From Sphingobium sp. JS3065 (GTDB lineage Bacteria; Pseudomonadota; Alphaproteobacteria; Sphingomonadales; Sphingomonadaceae), in NCBI RefSeq assembly GCF_026427355.1, contig NZ_CP102664.1, forward strand, positions 496,001 through 560,000: 64,000 nt of DNA, given 5' to 3'. The notes under the pieces were generated by a model that saw only the letters and a program-made list of their open reading frames with translations, was not told where the DNA came from and made no database searches. A program made the position numbers and the translations under genes. Shown piece by piece: positions 39,501-46,725 of the stretch (positions are counted from its first letter, which is position 1; every line of letters begins with the position of its first letter).

Positions 39501-39980
39501 CTGCAGCGCCCGCAACTCAGCGGCATTCAAGCGTCCTGAGGTGTCCTCGAGAACATATTGATATATCCAGCCCACGCCGCTTGCATCGGGACCGAGCGTC
39601 GGGACTACGCCCGCAGGCAGTTGCTGCTGCACACGACCAATCTGCTCGAACACTCGGGTGCGGGCCCAGTAGATGTCTGTGTCGTCACCGAAGATTGCGT
39701 AGACAAAGCTCATCCCGAACATCGAATATCCGCGAACAGTGCGGACACCGGGTGTACTTTGCAGGGCTCGCACCAGCGGATAGGTAATCTGGTCTTCTAC
39801 CAGGTTGGGACTGCGACCCATCCAGTCGGTAAATACGATCACTTGCGGATCGGAAAGGTCCGGAAGTGCATCCAGAGGCGTCTTGCGCATTGAGTCGACC
39901 GCCCAGGCCGATAGGACGAGCGCGATCGCCAACACCACCCACCGCCGCTTGGCGCACCATTCGATGATGTGCTCGATCAT
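36558..39980 (-). CDS. cusA: CusA-type copper/silver RND efflux pump
   Basis: This 1140-residue inner-membrane pump of the heavy-metal RND family has about 12 membrane segments and two large periplasmic loops. The Met relay I recall from CusA (M573, M623, M672) is visible as M563 (VMPTTFPG), M613 (LDMSES) and M689 (RIDMLTT), pointing to Cu+/Ag+. The membrane motif near residue 400 reads SDAAIVMIENAHKR. It contains a Gly/Ser/Met-rich insertion of about 65 residues near 811-878 that I do not expect in the family. It overlaps cusB by 4 bases, with the P2 ATPase downstream. Confidence 0.96.
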   Translation of the reverse strand: MIEHIIEWCAKRRWVVLAIALVLSAWAVDSMRKTPLDALPDLSDPQVIVFTDWMGRSPNLVEDQITYPLVRALQSTPGVRTVRGYSMFGMSFVYAIFGDDTDIYWARTRVFEQIGRVQQQLPAGVVPTLGPDASGVGWIYQYVLEDTSGRLNAAELRALQDFTVRPALQGVKGVAEVASMGGFERQYQILLNPNKLAAFGITPADVSRAVRDANSEVGARVLEMSGREYVLRGRGYAKTLQDLEQSVVTVADGGTPIRVRDVASVQFGPEIRRGTADLDGKGEAVGGIVVMRLGSNAQEVIEALKGQIGQLALPPGVRIKTTHDRSELITGSIETLTDTLMIEGAIIAIICLIFLMHGGSALVALIILPMSVLLSFIGMRYLGISANIMSLGGIAIAVGELSDAAIVMIENAHKRLAENAKPEERIRVIVDSAKEVGKPIFYSLLLITVSFLPIFTLTGQAGKLFMPLAYTKTLAMFFAAILSITLAPPLMIWLLRGRFRTETENPLNRILGSFYRPIARFIIQWRLAVVGVAALVMAATVPVFMRLGSEFMPPLDEGSLLVMPTTFPGISIEEARRALNTQHRIIMTFGEVKMVHGKAGRAETATDPAQLDMSESVITLKPHDDWPTIPVTRWYSDTAPSWVQGGLRTIWPDRRQRTVSELSRDLDAALRMPGYQMAIAPPIRTRIDMLTTGVRTPVGVKVFGPDLAGIERLSVALEGALRTVPGTRSTFAERQSGREYIDIEPRRDAIARYGLTVRDVQDLVEAAIGGMPVSTVIDGRARYSVNVRYAADFRADPQALNELLVPIPAPKTLSFTEGRTAGGGSSPAGQSQVQSGAGMDAMGGGMGSGASGGSGTNKNAGPMNGAGRTGAEWSNGQQAGSVVPLAALADVKVVTGPPMIKNENGILVGYVFADIDTSQRDLGGWVDDAKSVVADRIEVPPGYRLQWTGQYEFMAELTSRLRTVVPLTVVLVGILLYLSMGGWQQTLLVMLSLPFAIAGSIWLLALLDYNLSTAVWVGLIAVGGVAAQTGTVVVVYLDQAYAEAVKQDRLRTGDDIDAAVMEGASRCLRPMLMTVATTVFGLMPLLWESGVGADLSARTAAPVVGGLWFCMFLTLLVIPAAYALWRHSQLKASGTVRSDA

Positions 39981-41230
39981 GGTTGATGCTCATGTTGCGC
40001 AGGCGCGGCAGCAGCTGGCGCAGTCTGTTGTCCCGCCGGTGCCGGTTGAGGAGAACCTCCGTGCCCTCCATGTCCGGTCGCCCCCGATGCTCGCAGGCGG
40101 CTTTCAGAGTCGATGAGGAACACTCCAGCGGAAACGACGAGTTCTCCAGCCGCAAGTCCATCCAGGACTTCCACCCGGTCTCCAACCTTCGCACCGAGTT
40201 TGATCGTGCGAGGTTCGAACCGATTGTCACCACTCCGGACAAAGACGTGCTGCGTTATACCGGTATCAACCACCGCATCGCGGCCGATAGTGAGGGCATT
40301 ACGTGGTGCTGCCGAAATCTGGGCGCTGCCGTACATGCCCGGGCGCAGGGCACCGCCAATGTTGGGCACGGACATTCGAACCCGAATTGATCGCGTTCTT
40401 TCCGTGAGCATTGGATAGATGAATTCGACCCGCGCGATGAAGGGAGGTCGTCCTGACAGAGGGAATGTCAGCGAAGTGGGCGAACCGACCTGGATCCGTC
40501 CGGCACCAGCTTCCGCGACTTCGACGATGATCCAGAGCTGCGACACATCGGCGATCGACAGAATATTGGTGGAGGGGTCGACGGTAATCCCCTGGGTCGC
40601 GCCGCGATCCAGTACGAACCCGCTTCGCGGGGCCACAATGGTCACGAGCCGATTGGCCTGTCGGGTCCTTTCAATCTGCCTGATTTCACCATCGCTCATT
40701 CCGAGCACCTTCAGCCGGGTCCTGCCCGCTGCGAGTACGACGCTTGCAGGCGCGGTGTTCGCGCGCCGCAAGGCTGCCAGATATTCCAGCTGTGATGCGT
40801 ACAACTCCTGCGAGAAAACCGCTCCGAGCGCCTGTCCGGCCCGGACATTCTGGCCGGTAGTCCGCACGTAAAGCTGCTCCAGCCAGCCTGAAACTCGCGG
40901 ATGCACCTCGACGATACGGGATTCGTCGATCACCGCAGTTGCGACGCCTGGGACAGTTTCCTCAAGTTTTCGGACCTCGGCAGCCTCCATTTGAACGCCA
41001 AGCATATCCACTTGCTTCGCAGTCAACTCAACCGGCGCCCGCGCTGCAGCGGTGCTCGCCGCTACCGCCGTCCCCGGCGCAGTTTTTACGCGACCGGCAA
41101 CTTCGCTGGACGGGTGCTGTGGTGCAAAGGGCCATTTCTCGCGTTGTGCCTGAAAAGCGAGGATTGCGATCAAGACCCCAACGGGAATGACGGCGCTAGC
41201 AATGAGCGCGCGGGGTGAGTAGGTTTTCAC
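39977..41230 (-). CDS. cusB: RND periplasmic adaptor CusB
   Basis: This 417-residue membrane-fusion protein links CusA to the outer-membrane channel. It has one N-terminal membrane anchor (about residues 10-27), then the lipoyl/barrel domain with VPGVATAVIDESRIVEVHPRVSG and a helical hairpin. The C-terminus is rich in His, Gly and Pro (GHGGHGG, then QHEHQP), likely to bind metal. ATGA overlaps join it to cusC and cusA, so the three subunits are co-translated. Confidence 0.95.
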   Translation of the reverse strand: MKTYSPRALIASAVIPVGVLIAILAFQAQREKWPFAPQHPSSEVAGRVKTAPGTAVAASTAAARAPVELTAKQVDMLGVQMEAAEVRKLEETVPGVATAVIDESRIVEVHPRVSGWLEQLYVRTTGQNVRAGQALGAVFSQELYASQLEYLAALRRANTAPASVVLAAGRTRLKVLGMSDGEIRQIERTRQANRLVTIVAPRSGFVLDRGATQGITVDPSTNILSIADVSQLWIIVEVAEAGAGRIQVGSPTSLTFPLSGRPPFIARVEFIYPMLTERTRSIRVRMSVPNIGGALRPGMYGSAQISAAPRNALTIGRDAVVDTGITQHVFVRSGDNRFEPRTIKLGAKVGDRVEVLDGLAAGELVVSAGVFLIDSESRLRASGATGHGGHGGSPQPAPAGQQTAPAAAAPAQHEHQP

Positions 41231-42528
41231 TGGCGCCTCCGCTGGCTGTCCCCGGTCGCCCGTTCGAACTTGGACCAGGCTTCGCCCAATGCACTTTCGG
41301 CCATGACTTCATCCCCCTGTGCCTGCCAAAGCGCCCGAGCGGCCTCGACGACCGCGATGAGGGACCCTTGCCCCGACGAATAGCTGCCAAGCGCCGCATC
41401 CATCGCTAATTTTGATCGAGGCAGCACATCCTGGCGCAACAGGTTGACCTGCACCTGGGCTGCAATCACGTCTTCGCGCGCTGCAAGGGTTTCGCCAGCG
41501 ACCATCCGGCGCATGGCTTCCAGATCGGCGTCTGCCATGCGCTCCATGGCCTGTGCCTCTGCGACTCCGCTACTCAGGCGTCGCCGCCATATGGGAACGC
41601 TGATGCCGACCATCAGCATCGCTCCGGGACCCTCGGCCATGGTCTCGGCATACCCAGCTTTTACGGTCGCCATGGGTTTGTACATCGAGCGCATCGCGCG
41701 AGTTTCTGCGCCAGCGCGCTTTACCTCTGCGGTTCCCACCGCGAGCTCGGGCCGGTTGTCCGTGGCCAGTTCGAGCACTTCTGCAATTGACGCCGGCTCG
41801 GCAAGGCTGGGCTGATAAGCCAGTTCCGGAACTGAAGCATCCACAGGCAGGCCGAGGCCCGCGTTAAGCATCGCTTCGGCGCCGCGGATCTGGGCGGCGA
41901 GGGACTGCCGTTTCGCCTGCAGGCGGGCGACCTCGGCCTCGGCCCTGAGGATGTCGGCTTGTGCGCCACCGCCGCTCGCATAGCGACTTGCGGCCACATC
42001 GACGAGCAAACTGGCCAACGTGATCTGTTCGTCGATTACGGGCCGCATCCTGCGGCGTTCCAATAACATGAAGAATCCGCGCTGGGCATTGAGTACAACA
42101 TCCAACTCGGTCACGCCCGTAAGCGCCGTTGCTCGCTCTGCCTCGGCAATGGCGGCGGAGCGCCGATGGGAAAGAACACCCGATAGCGGGAATTGCTGTT
42201 CGACACTGATACTTCGATCGTAACGCCGTCCACCATCCATCATCGCGCTGAATGGGTAGTGGTCGACCGAAACCGACACCATTGGATCCTGGAGGGAAGA
42301 CACGATGGCGGGGCGCTGAGCAAGAGCATCGGCACGGGCTTTTGCCGCCGCTATTTCGGCCCGGTTCTGCAGAGCAATGGCCGCCACGTCCGATAGGCGC
42401 AAAGGCGAGCGGAGGCTGGAGGTTTCCTCGCGCACAGCTGCAGTTTCAGCGATGTTTTGTGCTTTGCTTTCGTGCGGCACACATACCGAAAGCACGAGGG
42501 GCGCAGCTACCCAGATACGGTTTAGCAT
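41227..42528 (-). CDS. cusC: Outer-membrane efflux channel CusC (TolC family)
   Basis: This 433-residue channel protein of the TolC/OEP family has long coiled-coil helices in two repeats (about 60-230 and 250-420), for example LVDVAASRYASGGGAQADILRAEAEVARLQAKR. A signal peptide precedes ESKAQNI. I chose the ATG at 42528 because it gives a clean signal; another in-frame start at 42639 is possible. It is the first gene of cusCBA and the ATPase. The ECF promoter motif on this strand lies 244 bases upstream of this start (133 of the longer one). Confidence 0.92.
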   Translation of the reverse strand: MLNRIWVAAPLVLSVCVPHESKAQNIAETAAVREETSSLRSPLRLSDVAAIALQNRAEIAAAKARADALAQRPAIVSSLQDPMVSVSVDHYPFSAMMDGGRRYDRSISVEQQFPLSGVLSHRRSAAIAEAERATALTGVTELDVVLNAQRGFFMLLERRRMRPVIDEQITLASLLVDVAASRYASGGGAQADILRAEAEVARLQAKRQSLAAQIRGAEAMLNAGLGLPVDASVPELAYQPSLAEPASIAEVLELATDNRPELAVGTAEVKRAGAETRAMRSMYKPMATVKAGYAETMAEGPGAMLMVGISVPIWRRRLSSGVAEAQAMERMADADLEAMRRMVAGETLAAREDVIAAQVQVNLLRQDVLPRSKLAMDAALGSYSSGQGSLIAVVEAARALWQAQGDEVMAESALGEAWSKFERATGDSQRRRQ

Positions 42529-42772
42529 GAGGCCATGTATCCTGATGGGTGAATACGCGGGAAAGTTTGATCGAACATCCGGTCGCGTCGTTTGGTTGCC
42601 GCATGGCGACCTGCGCCATGACCCAACCGGACGTACCAAGGTAACGGCAGCGCGAGAGCCACGCTCTTGCTGGCCGTTTTAAATGCAGCGATCTCTAACC
42701 CCGAAATTTGAATTTCGTTTGTCTGGTCTAAACCGGAATGCCTCATAGCCCCCTCCGTTGCCCTGTAACCTT

Positions 42773-42800
42773 ATACGCTGCTGCGGCCGTTCCCCCTCAT
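42773..42800 (-). promoter_or_regulatory. Putative ECF promoter of cusCBA
   Basis: On the minus strand it reads ATGAGGG, 15 bases, then GCGTAT, pointing at cusC. It has the same spacing as the five other copies. The two divergent -35 boxes are 15 bases apart. Confidence 0.8.
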
Positions 42801-42815
42801 TGCCGCTAATTTTTT

Positions 42816-42844
42816 TTGAGGGCTATGTCCGGGCAGTGCGTATG
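42816..42844 (+). promoter_or_regulatory. Putative ECF promoter toward the 43030 lipoprotein gene
   Basis: TTGAGGG, 15 bases, then GCGTATG; a run of eight Ts precedes the -35. The next gene is 186 bases downstream, further than for the other members. Confidence 0.78.
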
Positions 42845-43029
42845 TACCGAAAGGAAGCTCGAGACCTGCATTCGAATGGTCTTTGGTTTGTCGACATGGC
42901 ATTGCCGTAGGGGTTGTTTGTTTCGTTCCCGGCGGGTAGCTTGTGCGGTGTCTCTATGTGTTTTCTGAACTCAAGCCGACATTAGAACGGCAGTGTTCGC
43001 AGGAGTGAACTCATTGAGAAAGGGGAATT

Positions 43030-43245
43030 ATGATGAAATATTTGCCGATTCTGGGCCTCGCGCCATTTGCGCTTCTTGGTGCCTGCGCGACCATTCCGCC
43101 GACCAGTGCGGAAATCGAAAGCTGCCAGAAGATGGAAGCTGAAATGGGTGTCGGACAGGTCCACGATCATAATGAGATGAAGGGACGTGGCATCAATCCG
43201 ATGAACCTCTCCCATGCCCGGTGCATGCAGATTCTGAAAAATTGA
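43030..43245 (+). CDS. Small lipoprotein, unknown function
   Basis: This 71-residue lipoprotein has a signal peptide ending in the lipobox LLGAC (Cys near residue 19). The mature part of about 52 residues contains two Cys and several His and Met (VHDHNEMKGRG, SHARCMQILKN), hinting at metal binding. AAAGGGGAAT precedes the ATG; a second ATG follows immediately. I cannot assign a family. Its place downstream of the ECF motif suggests it belongs to the copper regulon. A strong stem-loop follows the stop. Confidence 0.7.
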   Translation: MMKYLPILGLAPFALLGACATIPPTSAEIESCQKMEAEMGVGQVHDHNEMKGRGINPMNLSHARCMQILKN

Positions 43246-43252
43246 TCTGACA

Positions 43253-43296
43253 CGCATCCCCGGAGTCGACAGTCTGTTGTTCGTCTCCGGGGTGCG
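43253..43296 (+). terminator. Stem-loop after the lipoprotein gene
   Basis: CGCATCCCCGGAG pairs with CTCCGGGGTGCG across a 19-base loop, with one bulge. It lies just after the lipoprotein stop. There is no T run, so a purely intrinsic terminator is uncertain. Confidence 0.5.
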
Positions 43297-43362
43297 GGTA
43301 ATACGCTCGCGTCAAATTTACACTCACCTTCGCTCCACAGGTCGGATTGGGGAAATCTCGAA

Positions 43363-43728
43363 ATGCTGAGAAGAACATTTTCGACTGCTTTGGTCGCAGC
43401 CTCGATCTTCACGGCGGCGCCGGTGCTCGCACAGGGTATTGGGCACACATTCTTCATGCGTGGCTCCATCGTTGGGTCCGATACTGGCGGGATCGTGGTA
43501 TGCATTGGCCGCGCTGATGGGGCTGAAGTTGGTCAGACTCTCGACGTTTATCGCGTTACCTACCGTCCAGGCCCTTCAAAGGGCGTGGTGAGCAATTACA
43601 CGCGCGAACTGGTCGGGCATGTCCAGATTTCGCATGTCTTCGACGACCATTTTGCTCATGTTACGGTCGTTGATGGCCGCCCCAAAAAGCATGATATCGT
43701 AGAATTGCAGCGCCCCGCTCAGGATTGA
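43363..43728 (+). CDS. Exported hypothetical protein
   Basis: This 121-residue protein has a signal peptide ending near VLAQGI and a mature domain of about 95 residues with alternating hydrophobic strands (SIVGSDTGGIVVCIGRADG, LVGHVQISHVFDDHFAHVTV), suggesting a small beta-barrel. One Cys and several His lie in it. No family is recognised. GGGGAAATCTCGAA precedes the ATG. It might be co-transcribed with the lipoprotein or have its own promoter. Confidence 0.6.
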   Translation: MLRRTFSTALVAASIFTAAPVLAQGIGHTFFMRGSIVGSDTGGIVVCIGRADGAEVGQTLDVYRVTYRPGPSKGVVSNYTRELVGHVQISHVFDDHFAHVTVVDGRPKKHDIVELQRPAQD

Positions 43729-43864
43729 GTTCTTCATTGGCCGGGATCCCTCCAAACATCCCCGGTTCGGCTGCGCTATTCCGATAAGCAGTTGCCACAG
43801 TTCTGCATCATCAGAATTGGGGCTGTCCTTGTGAACGACTGCAGGCACATCTTCGATCATTCGA

Positions 43865-44131
43865 TCAAAGGTATTTCGCCAGTTCCGTTAGTTTGCCGAG
43901 CTGCTCGCGGGTCTCAGGCGACAAGGGACCAATCGCTTCTTCAAGATGATGCTCGATATGATCGGCAACCAGCACTGTCTTGGCCTTGTTCAGAGCACTT
44001 ACGACTGCCTGCAACTGCTGCGCCGTTTCCAGCGCGTCGCGATTTTCCTCGATCATCCTGACAATCGTCGCCAAATGACCGTGTGCACGTTTCAGGCGAT
44101 TGATCAGTTCCTTGTTTGCAGCGTGGCTCAT
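43865..44131 (-). CDS. CsoR/RcnR-family metal-sensing repressor without cysteine
   Basis: This 88-residue all-helical repressor is of the DUF156 family (LINRLKRAHGHLATIVRMI to HIEHHLEEAI). Family members sense Cu, Ni, Co or formaldehyde through a Cys near position 35; here that site reads RDALET and the protein has no cysteine at all. His residues at 3, 17, 19, 58, 61 and 62 may supply an all-N/O site, more like RcnR for Ni/Co. It starts at 44131, 13 bases after rcnA, and is probably autoregulated through the operator at 45025-45042. Confidence 0.88.
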   Translation of the reverse strand: MSHAANKELINRLKRAHGHLATIVRMIEENRDALETAQQLQAVVSALNKAKTVLVADHIEHHLEEAIGPLSPETREQLGKLTELAKYL

Positions 44132-44144
44132 TGCACTCTCTCTA

Positions 44145-45014
44145 TCATGCCGCGAGCAGATGCAGCCACCCGCTGATCCCGACGTAGGCACCAACAAGCA
44201 GTATGATAACGCCCGACACGTAAGGTGCCTTGCGGACGATCTCGCCAAACCCCGACCAGCGCTGCGCCATGTGTTTCACGCTGAGCGCCGCCAGCACGCC
44301 TGATGCCACCATGGTCAGGGCCAAGCCGACGCTGAAACTGACGACGACAACCGCGCCCAAGGCGACCTTTTTCAATTGCAGACACAGCATGAGCACGGTT
44401 ATCGCGCCGGGGCAGGGGATAAGGCCGCCCGTCAGGCCGAACAGGGCGATCTGGCCAGTGGTCACCTCGCGATTGGCAAAACGGCGGCGGATGTCTTCAG
44501 CGTGTTCCATTTCATGGGCGTCGACGTAGCCGCCAGTTGCCAGTTCGATGGCGGGGACTTCCTCATCGCTGGGCTCGTGATGATCGTTATGGCGGTGATT
44601 GTAGCCATGATCATGATCGTGACCTAGGTGGTGCCCTTCATGCTCGTGGTGGAAGTGGCTGGCTTCCTGTTGCTCGCGGCGCGTGCGCCACAACATCCAG
44701 ACAGCCAGGGCGATGATGATCAGGCCCGATGCCAGCTGAAAATAGGGCTCGGTATCTTCTGCGCGCAGGCCTTCGAATGCCCACATGCCAGCCAGCGCGA
44801 CCAACCAGACGACGGCCGTATGTGATAGGGTGGCCGCCAGCCCTAGCAGGACCGCCTGCCGGACAGTTCCTCGCACGGCGATAATAAACGCCGCCATCAT
44901 GGTCTTGGAGTGGCCGGGCTCGAGCCCGTGCAATGCCCCCAGGAGGATCGCACTGGGGATGAACAGCCACGCATGAGCGCCGCCCTGCTGGAGCAAATAA
45001 GTGAAGTCGGTCAT
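44145..45014 (-). CDS. rcnA: RcnA-type nickel/cobalt efflux protein, copy 2
   Basis: This 289-residue inner-membrane exporter has motif HGLEPGHSK at residues 29-37 and a His-rich cytosolic loop (about 120-146, with HHEHEGHH, HDHDHGYNHRH). A later conserved segment is LTGGLIPCPGA near 194-204. Six or so membrane helices fit the RcnA/NicO family. The start is 10 bases from the GC-tract operator, and a Cys-free CsoR/RcnR-type repressor follows 13 bases downstream. It is a close duplicate of the gene at 1-501. Confidence 0.94.
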   Translation of the reverse strand: MTDFTYLLQQGGAHAWLFIPSAILLGALHGLEPGHSKTMMAAFIIAVRGTVRQAVLLGLAATLSHTAVVWLVALAGMWAFEGLRAEDTEPYFQLASGLIIIALAVWMLWRTRREQQEASHFHHEHEGHHLGHDHDHGYNHRHNDHHEPSDEEVPAIELATGGYVDAHEMEHAEDIRRRFANREVTTGQIALFGLTGGLIPCPGAITVLMLCLQLKKVALGAVVVVSFSVGLALTMVASGVLAALSVKHMAQRWSGFGEIVRKAPYVSGVIILLVGAYVGISGWLHLLAA

Positions 45015-46340
45015 GAGGCTCCTGTATCCCCCTGGGGGGATATAACAACGGTTGAAAAATGCGTGATCCGGGCGCGATCAAGTGCGCTATGGACAGCAGA
45101 TGGTGCTGATGACAGCGTACCTATGCGGATCGGAAGGAAGCAGATTGGCACTGCCCAAGAACGCAGATTTGCCGAAGATTTCCCGAACGGTCTGGACGCT
45201 CGGCTTGGTCAGCATGTTCATGGATATCTCGTCGGAGATCGTCCATGCGCTGCTGCCGCTGTTTCTGACCGTGACCCTGGGCACCAGCGTGGCGCTGGTT
45301 GGAGTAATCGATGGTATCGCCGAGGCGACCGCATCCATTTCCAAGGTGTTCTCAGGATATCTGTCCGATCGGATCGGACGCCGAAAGCCGCTGATTCTTT
45401 TGGGATATGGACTTGGCGCATTGTCCAAGCCGTTGTTCGCGCTCGCCGCGGGCCCAGTGCCGGTTCTCGGAGCCCGATTGATCGACCGGATCGGCAAGGG
45501 GCTGCGCGGTGCGCCTCGCGACGCATTGGTTGCCGATGTCACTCCGCTCGAGATCCGGGGCAGGGCCTACGGTCTACGCCAAGCGCTTGATACCGTCGGC
45601 GCATTTGCTGGCCCACTTGCGGCGATCGGCCTCATGGCCATTTTTTCCGACGACATGCGAGCCGTGTTCTGGGTTGCCGTCATTCCAGGACTTATCGCCG
45701 TTCTGCTCGTCATTTTCGGTATTGAGGGGCACCGCGACAAATTGGCACCCGCCGACGCGCGTGTACCATTGCGGATAGCGAATCTGAGAAAGCTGGAACG
45801 CGGCTTCTGGCTGGTGGTCTGCATCGGTGTGATGTTCACAATGGCTCGGTTCAGCGAAGCATTCCTGATCCTGAAGGCCAATGAAGACGGCTTGCCTCTG
45901 GCGCTTGCGCCGCTCGTTCTGGTCGTCATGAACGTCGTTTATTCACTCGGCGCCTATCCCGCTGGAGCATTCGCCGACGATGGGGGAGCGCAACGGCCAT
46001 TGTTCTACGGCCTTGCCTGCCTTGTCGCCGCCGACATGTTCCTGGCATCGCGGCTGGGCATGGTCGGCACCTTTACCGGGATCGCGCTATGGGGCGGTCA
46101 TATGGCGCTGACCCAGGGATTGCTGGCTCAGCTTGTCGCCGAACGCGCGCCCGAGGCATTGCGGGGATCGGCCTTTGGCATATTCAATCTTGCCACTGGT
46201 ATCACGATGCTTGCCGCCAGCGTGCTCGCAGGGGTATTGTGGGATCATGCCGGACCGTCGGCAACATTCATCGCAGGCGGTGGGTTTGCAGGACTTGCAG
46301 CCTTGTTGATCTGGTGCCGCCAAATCGTGTCATCACGGCG
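44517..46340. repeat. Right copy of the duplicated rcnA-MFS module
   Basis: This corresponds base for base to 1-1829, with small indels in the His loop and the intergenic part. The direct orientation could allow recombination that deletes or circularises the 44-kb segment between the copies. Confidence 0.85.
45025..45042. promoter_or_regulatory. CsoR/RcnR-family operator, copy 2
   Basis: TATCCCCC-TG-GGGGGATA is a perfect 8-bp inverted repeat around TG, between the divergent exporter genes. G/C tracts with AT flanks are the known signature of RcnR/CsoR-type sites. The likely ligand is the repressor encoded at 43865-44131. Confidence 0.68.
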
Positions 46341-46359
46341 TCGAGGCGGTATCAGGTGA
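45145..46359 (+). CDS. MFS transporter, NreB-like nickel resistance family, copy 2
   Basis: This is a 404-residue major facilitator protein. The likely start is TTG at 45145, preceded by GGAAGGAAG exactly as before the GTG of copy 1; an ATG at 45082 is in frame but has no such site and adds residues with no counterpart in copy 1. MFS motif DRIGRRKP is near residue 75. About 12 membrane segments are visible. Differences from copy 1 cluster around residues 195-215. Its role as a nickel/cobalt exporter is inferred from the neighbour. Confidence 0.83.
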   Translation: MALPKNADLPKISRTVWTLGLVSMFMDISSEIVHALLPLFLTVTLGTSVALVGVIDGIAEATASISKVFSGYLSDRIGRRKPLILLGYGLGALSKPLFALAAGPVPVLGARLIDRIGKGLRGAPRDALVADVTPLEIRGRAYGLRQALDTVGAFAGPLAAIGLMAIFSDDMRAVFWVAVIPGLIAVLLVIFGIEGHRDKLAPADARVPLRIANLRKLERGFWLVVCIGVMFTMARFSEAFLILKANEDGLPLALAPLVLVVMNVVYSLGAYPAGAFADDGGAQRPLFYGLACLVAADMFLASRLGMVGTFTGIALWGGHMALTQGLLAQLVAERAPEALRGSAFGIFNLATGITMLAASVLAGVLWDHAGPSATFIAGGGFAGLAALLIWCRQIVSSRRRGGIR

Positions 46360-46725
46360 GTGCGACGACGGCCAACGCCGACAGGTCATGGCCCTCCTCC
46401 CGAACGGATGATTCTGATGAGAAACGTCAAAATCAGTGCCCAGTGGAGAGGTGAACACGCCGGCAAAGTCGGTCTGCCGCACGCAGGAGTCGTTTCATCG
46501 CAGGGGCCGGAATTGGGGGTATTGTGGGGGGTATTTCTATAACGCACGTGAGATTAAATACTATATATCAATTAGATAGATGTATTCCGTTGGTCCCTCC
46601 TCCGCTACCATTGCTTTCGATCCTGTTAGGCATAGGCGGATTTTCCGCTTGCATTCGTTTTTCCCTGTTGCACTAATGTTGCAACGCACAACTAGCCGAA
46701 TGCCGGCTGAGGGAGGATCGACACT
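46360..46725. other. Boundary region between the metal-resistance island and core genes
   Basis: I see no supported gene in this 366-base stretch. It contains a G-rich tract with two GGGGGTAT units (about 46514-46538) followed by an AT-rich stretch (AAATACTATATATCAATTAGATAG). G-rich repeats like this occur near integrase attachment sites, but no tRNA or integrase is visible, so this is only a possible junction scar. The 3' end supplies the ribosome site (GGGAGGATC) of the next gene. Confidence 0.4.

Larger units (their letters stand above)
42529..43029. other. Regulatory intergenic region between cusC and the lipoprotein gene
   Basis: About 500 bases have no gene that I can support. The centre (42773-42844) holds two back-to-back ECF promoter motifs. 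The rightward transcript would have a leader of about 185 bases before 43030; it contains short open frames without ribosome sites and the run GAACGGCAGTGTTC that could form a small stem. The leftward part up to cusC could be a long leader or part of an extended CusC N-terminus. Confidence 0.6.

Noticed and set aside
42876..42968. A 30-codon Cys-containing frame in the leader after the 42816 promoter
   Set aside because: No ribosome site and no resemblance to a family; it is too short to support.
43293..43328. A seventh ECF-like site on the minus strand near 43302
   Set aside because: The -10-like ATACGC is present, but the other box reads ACTCAC rather than CCCTCA, and it would point toward the end of the lipoprotein gene.
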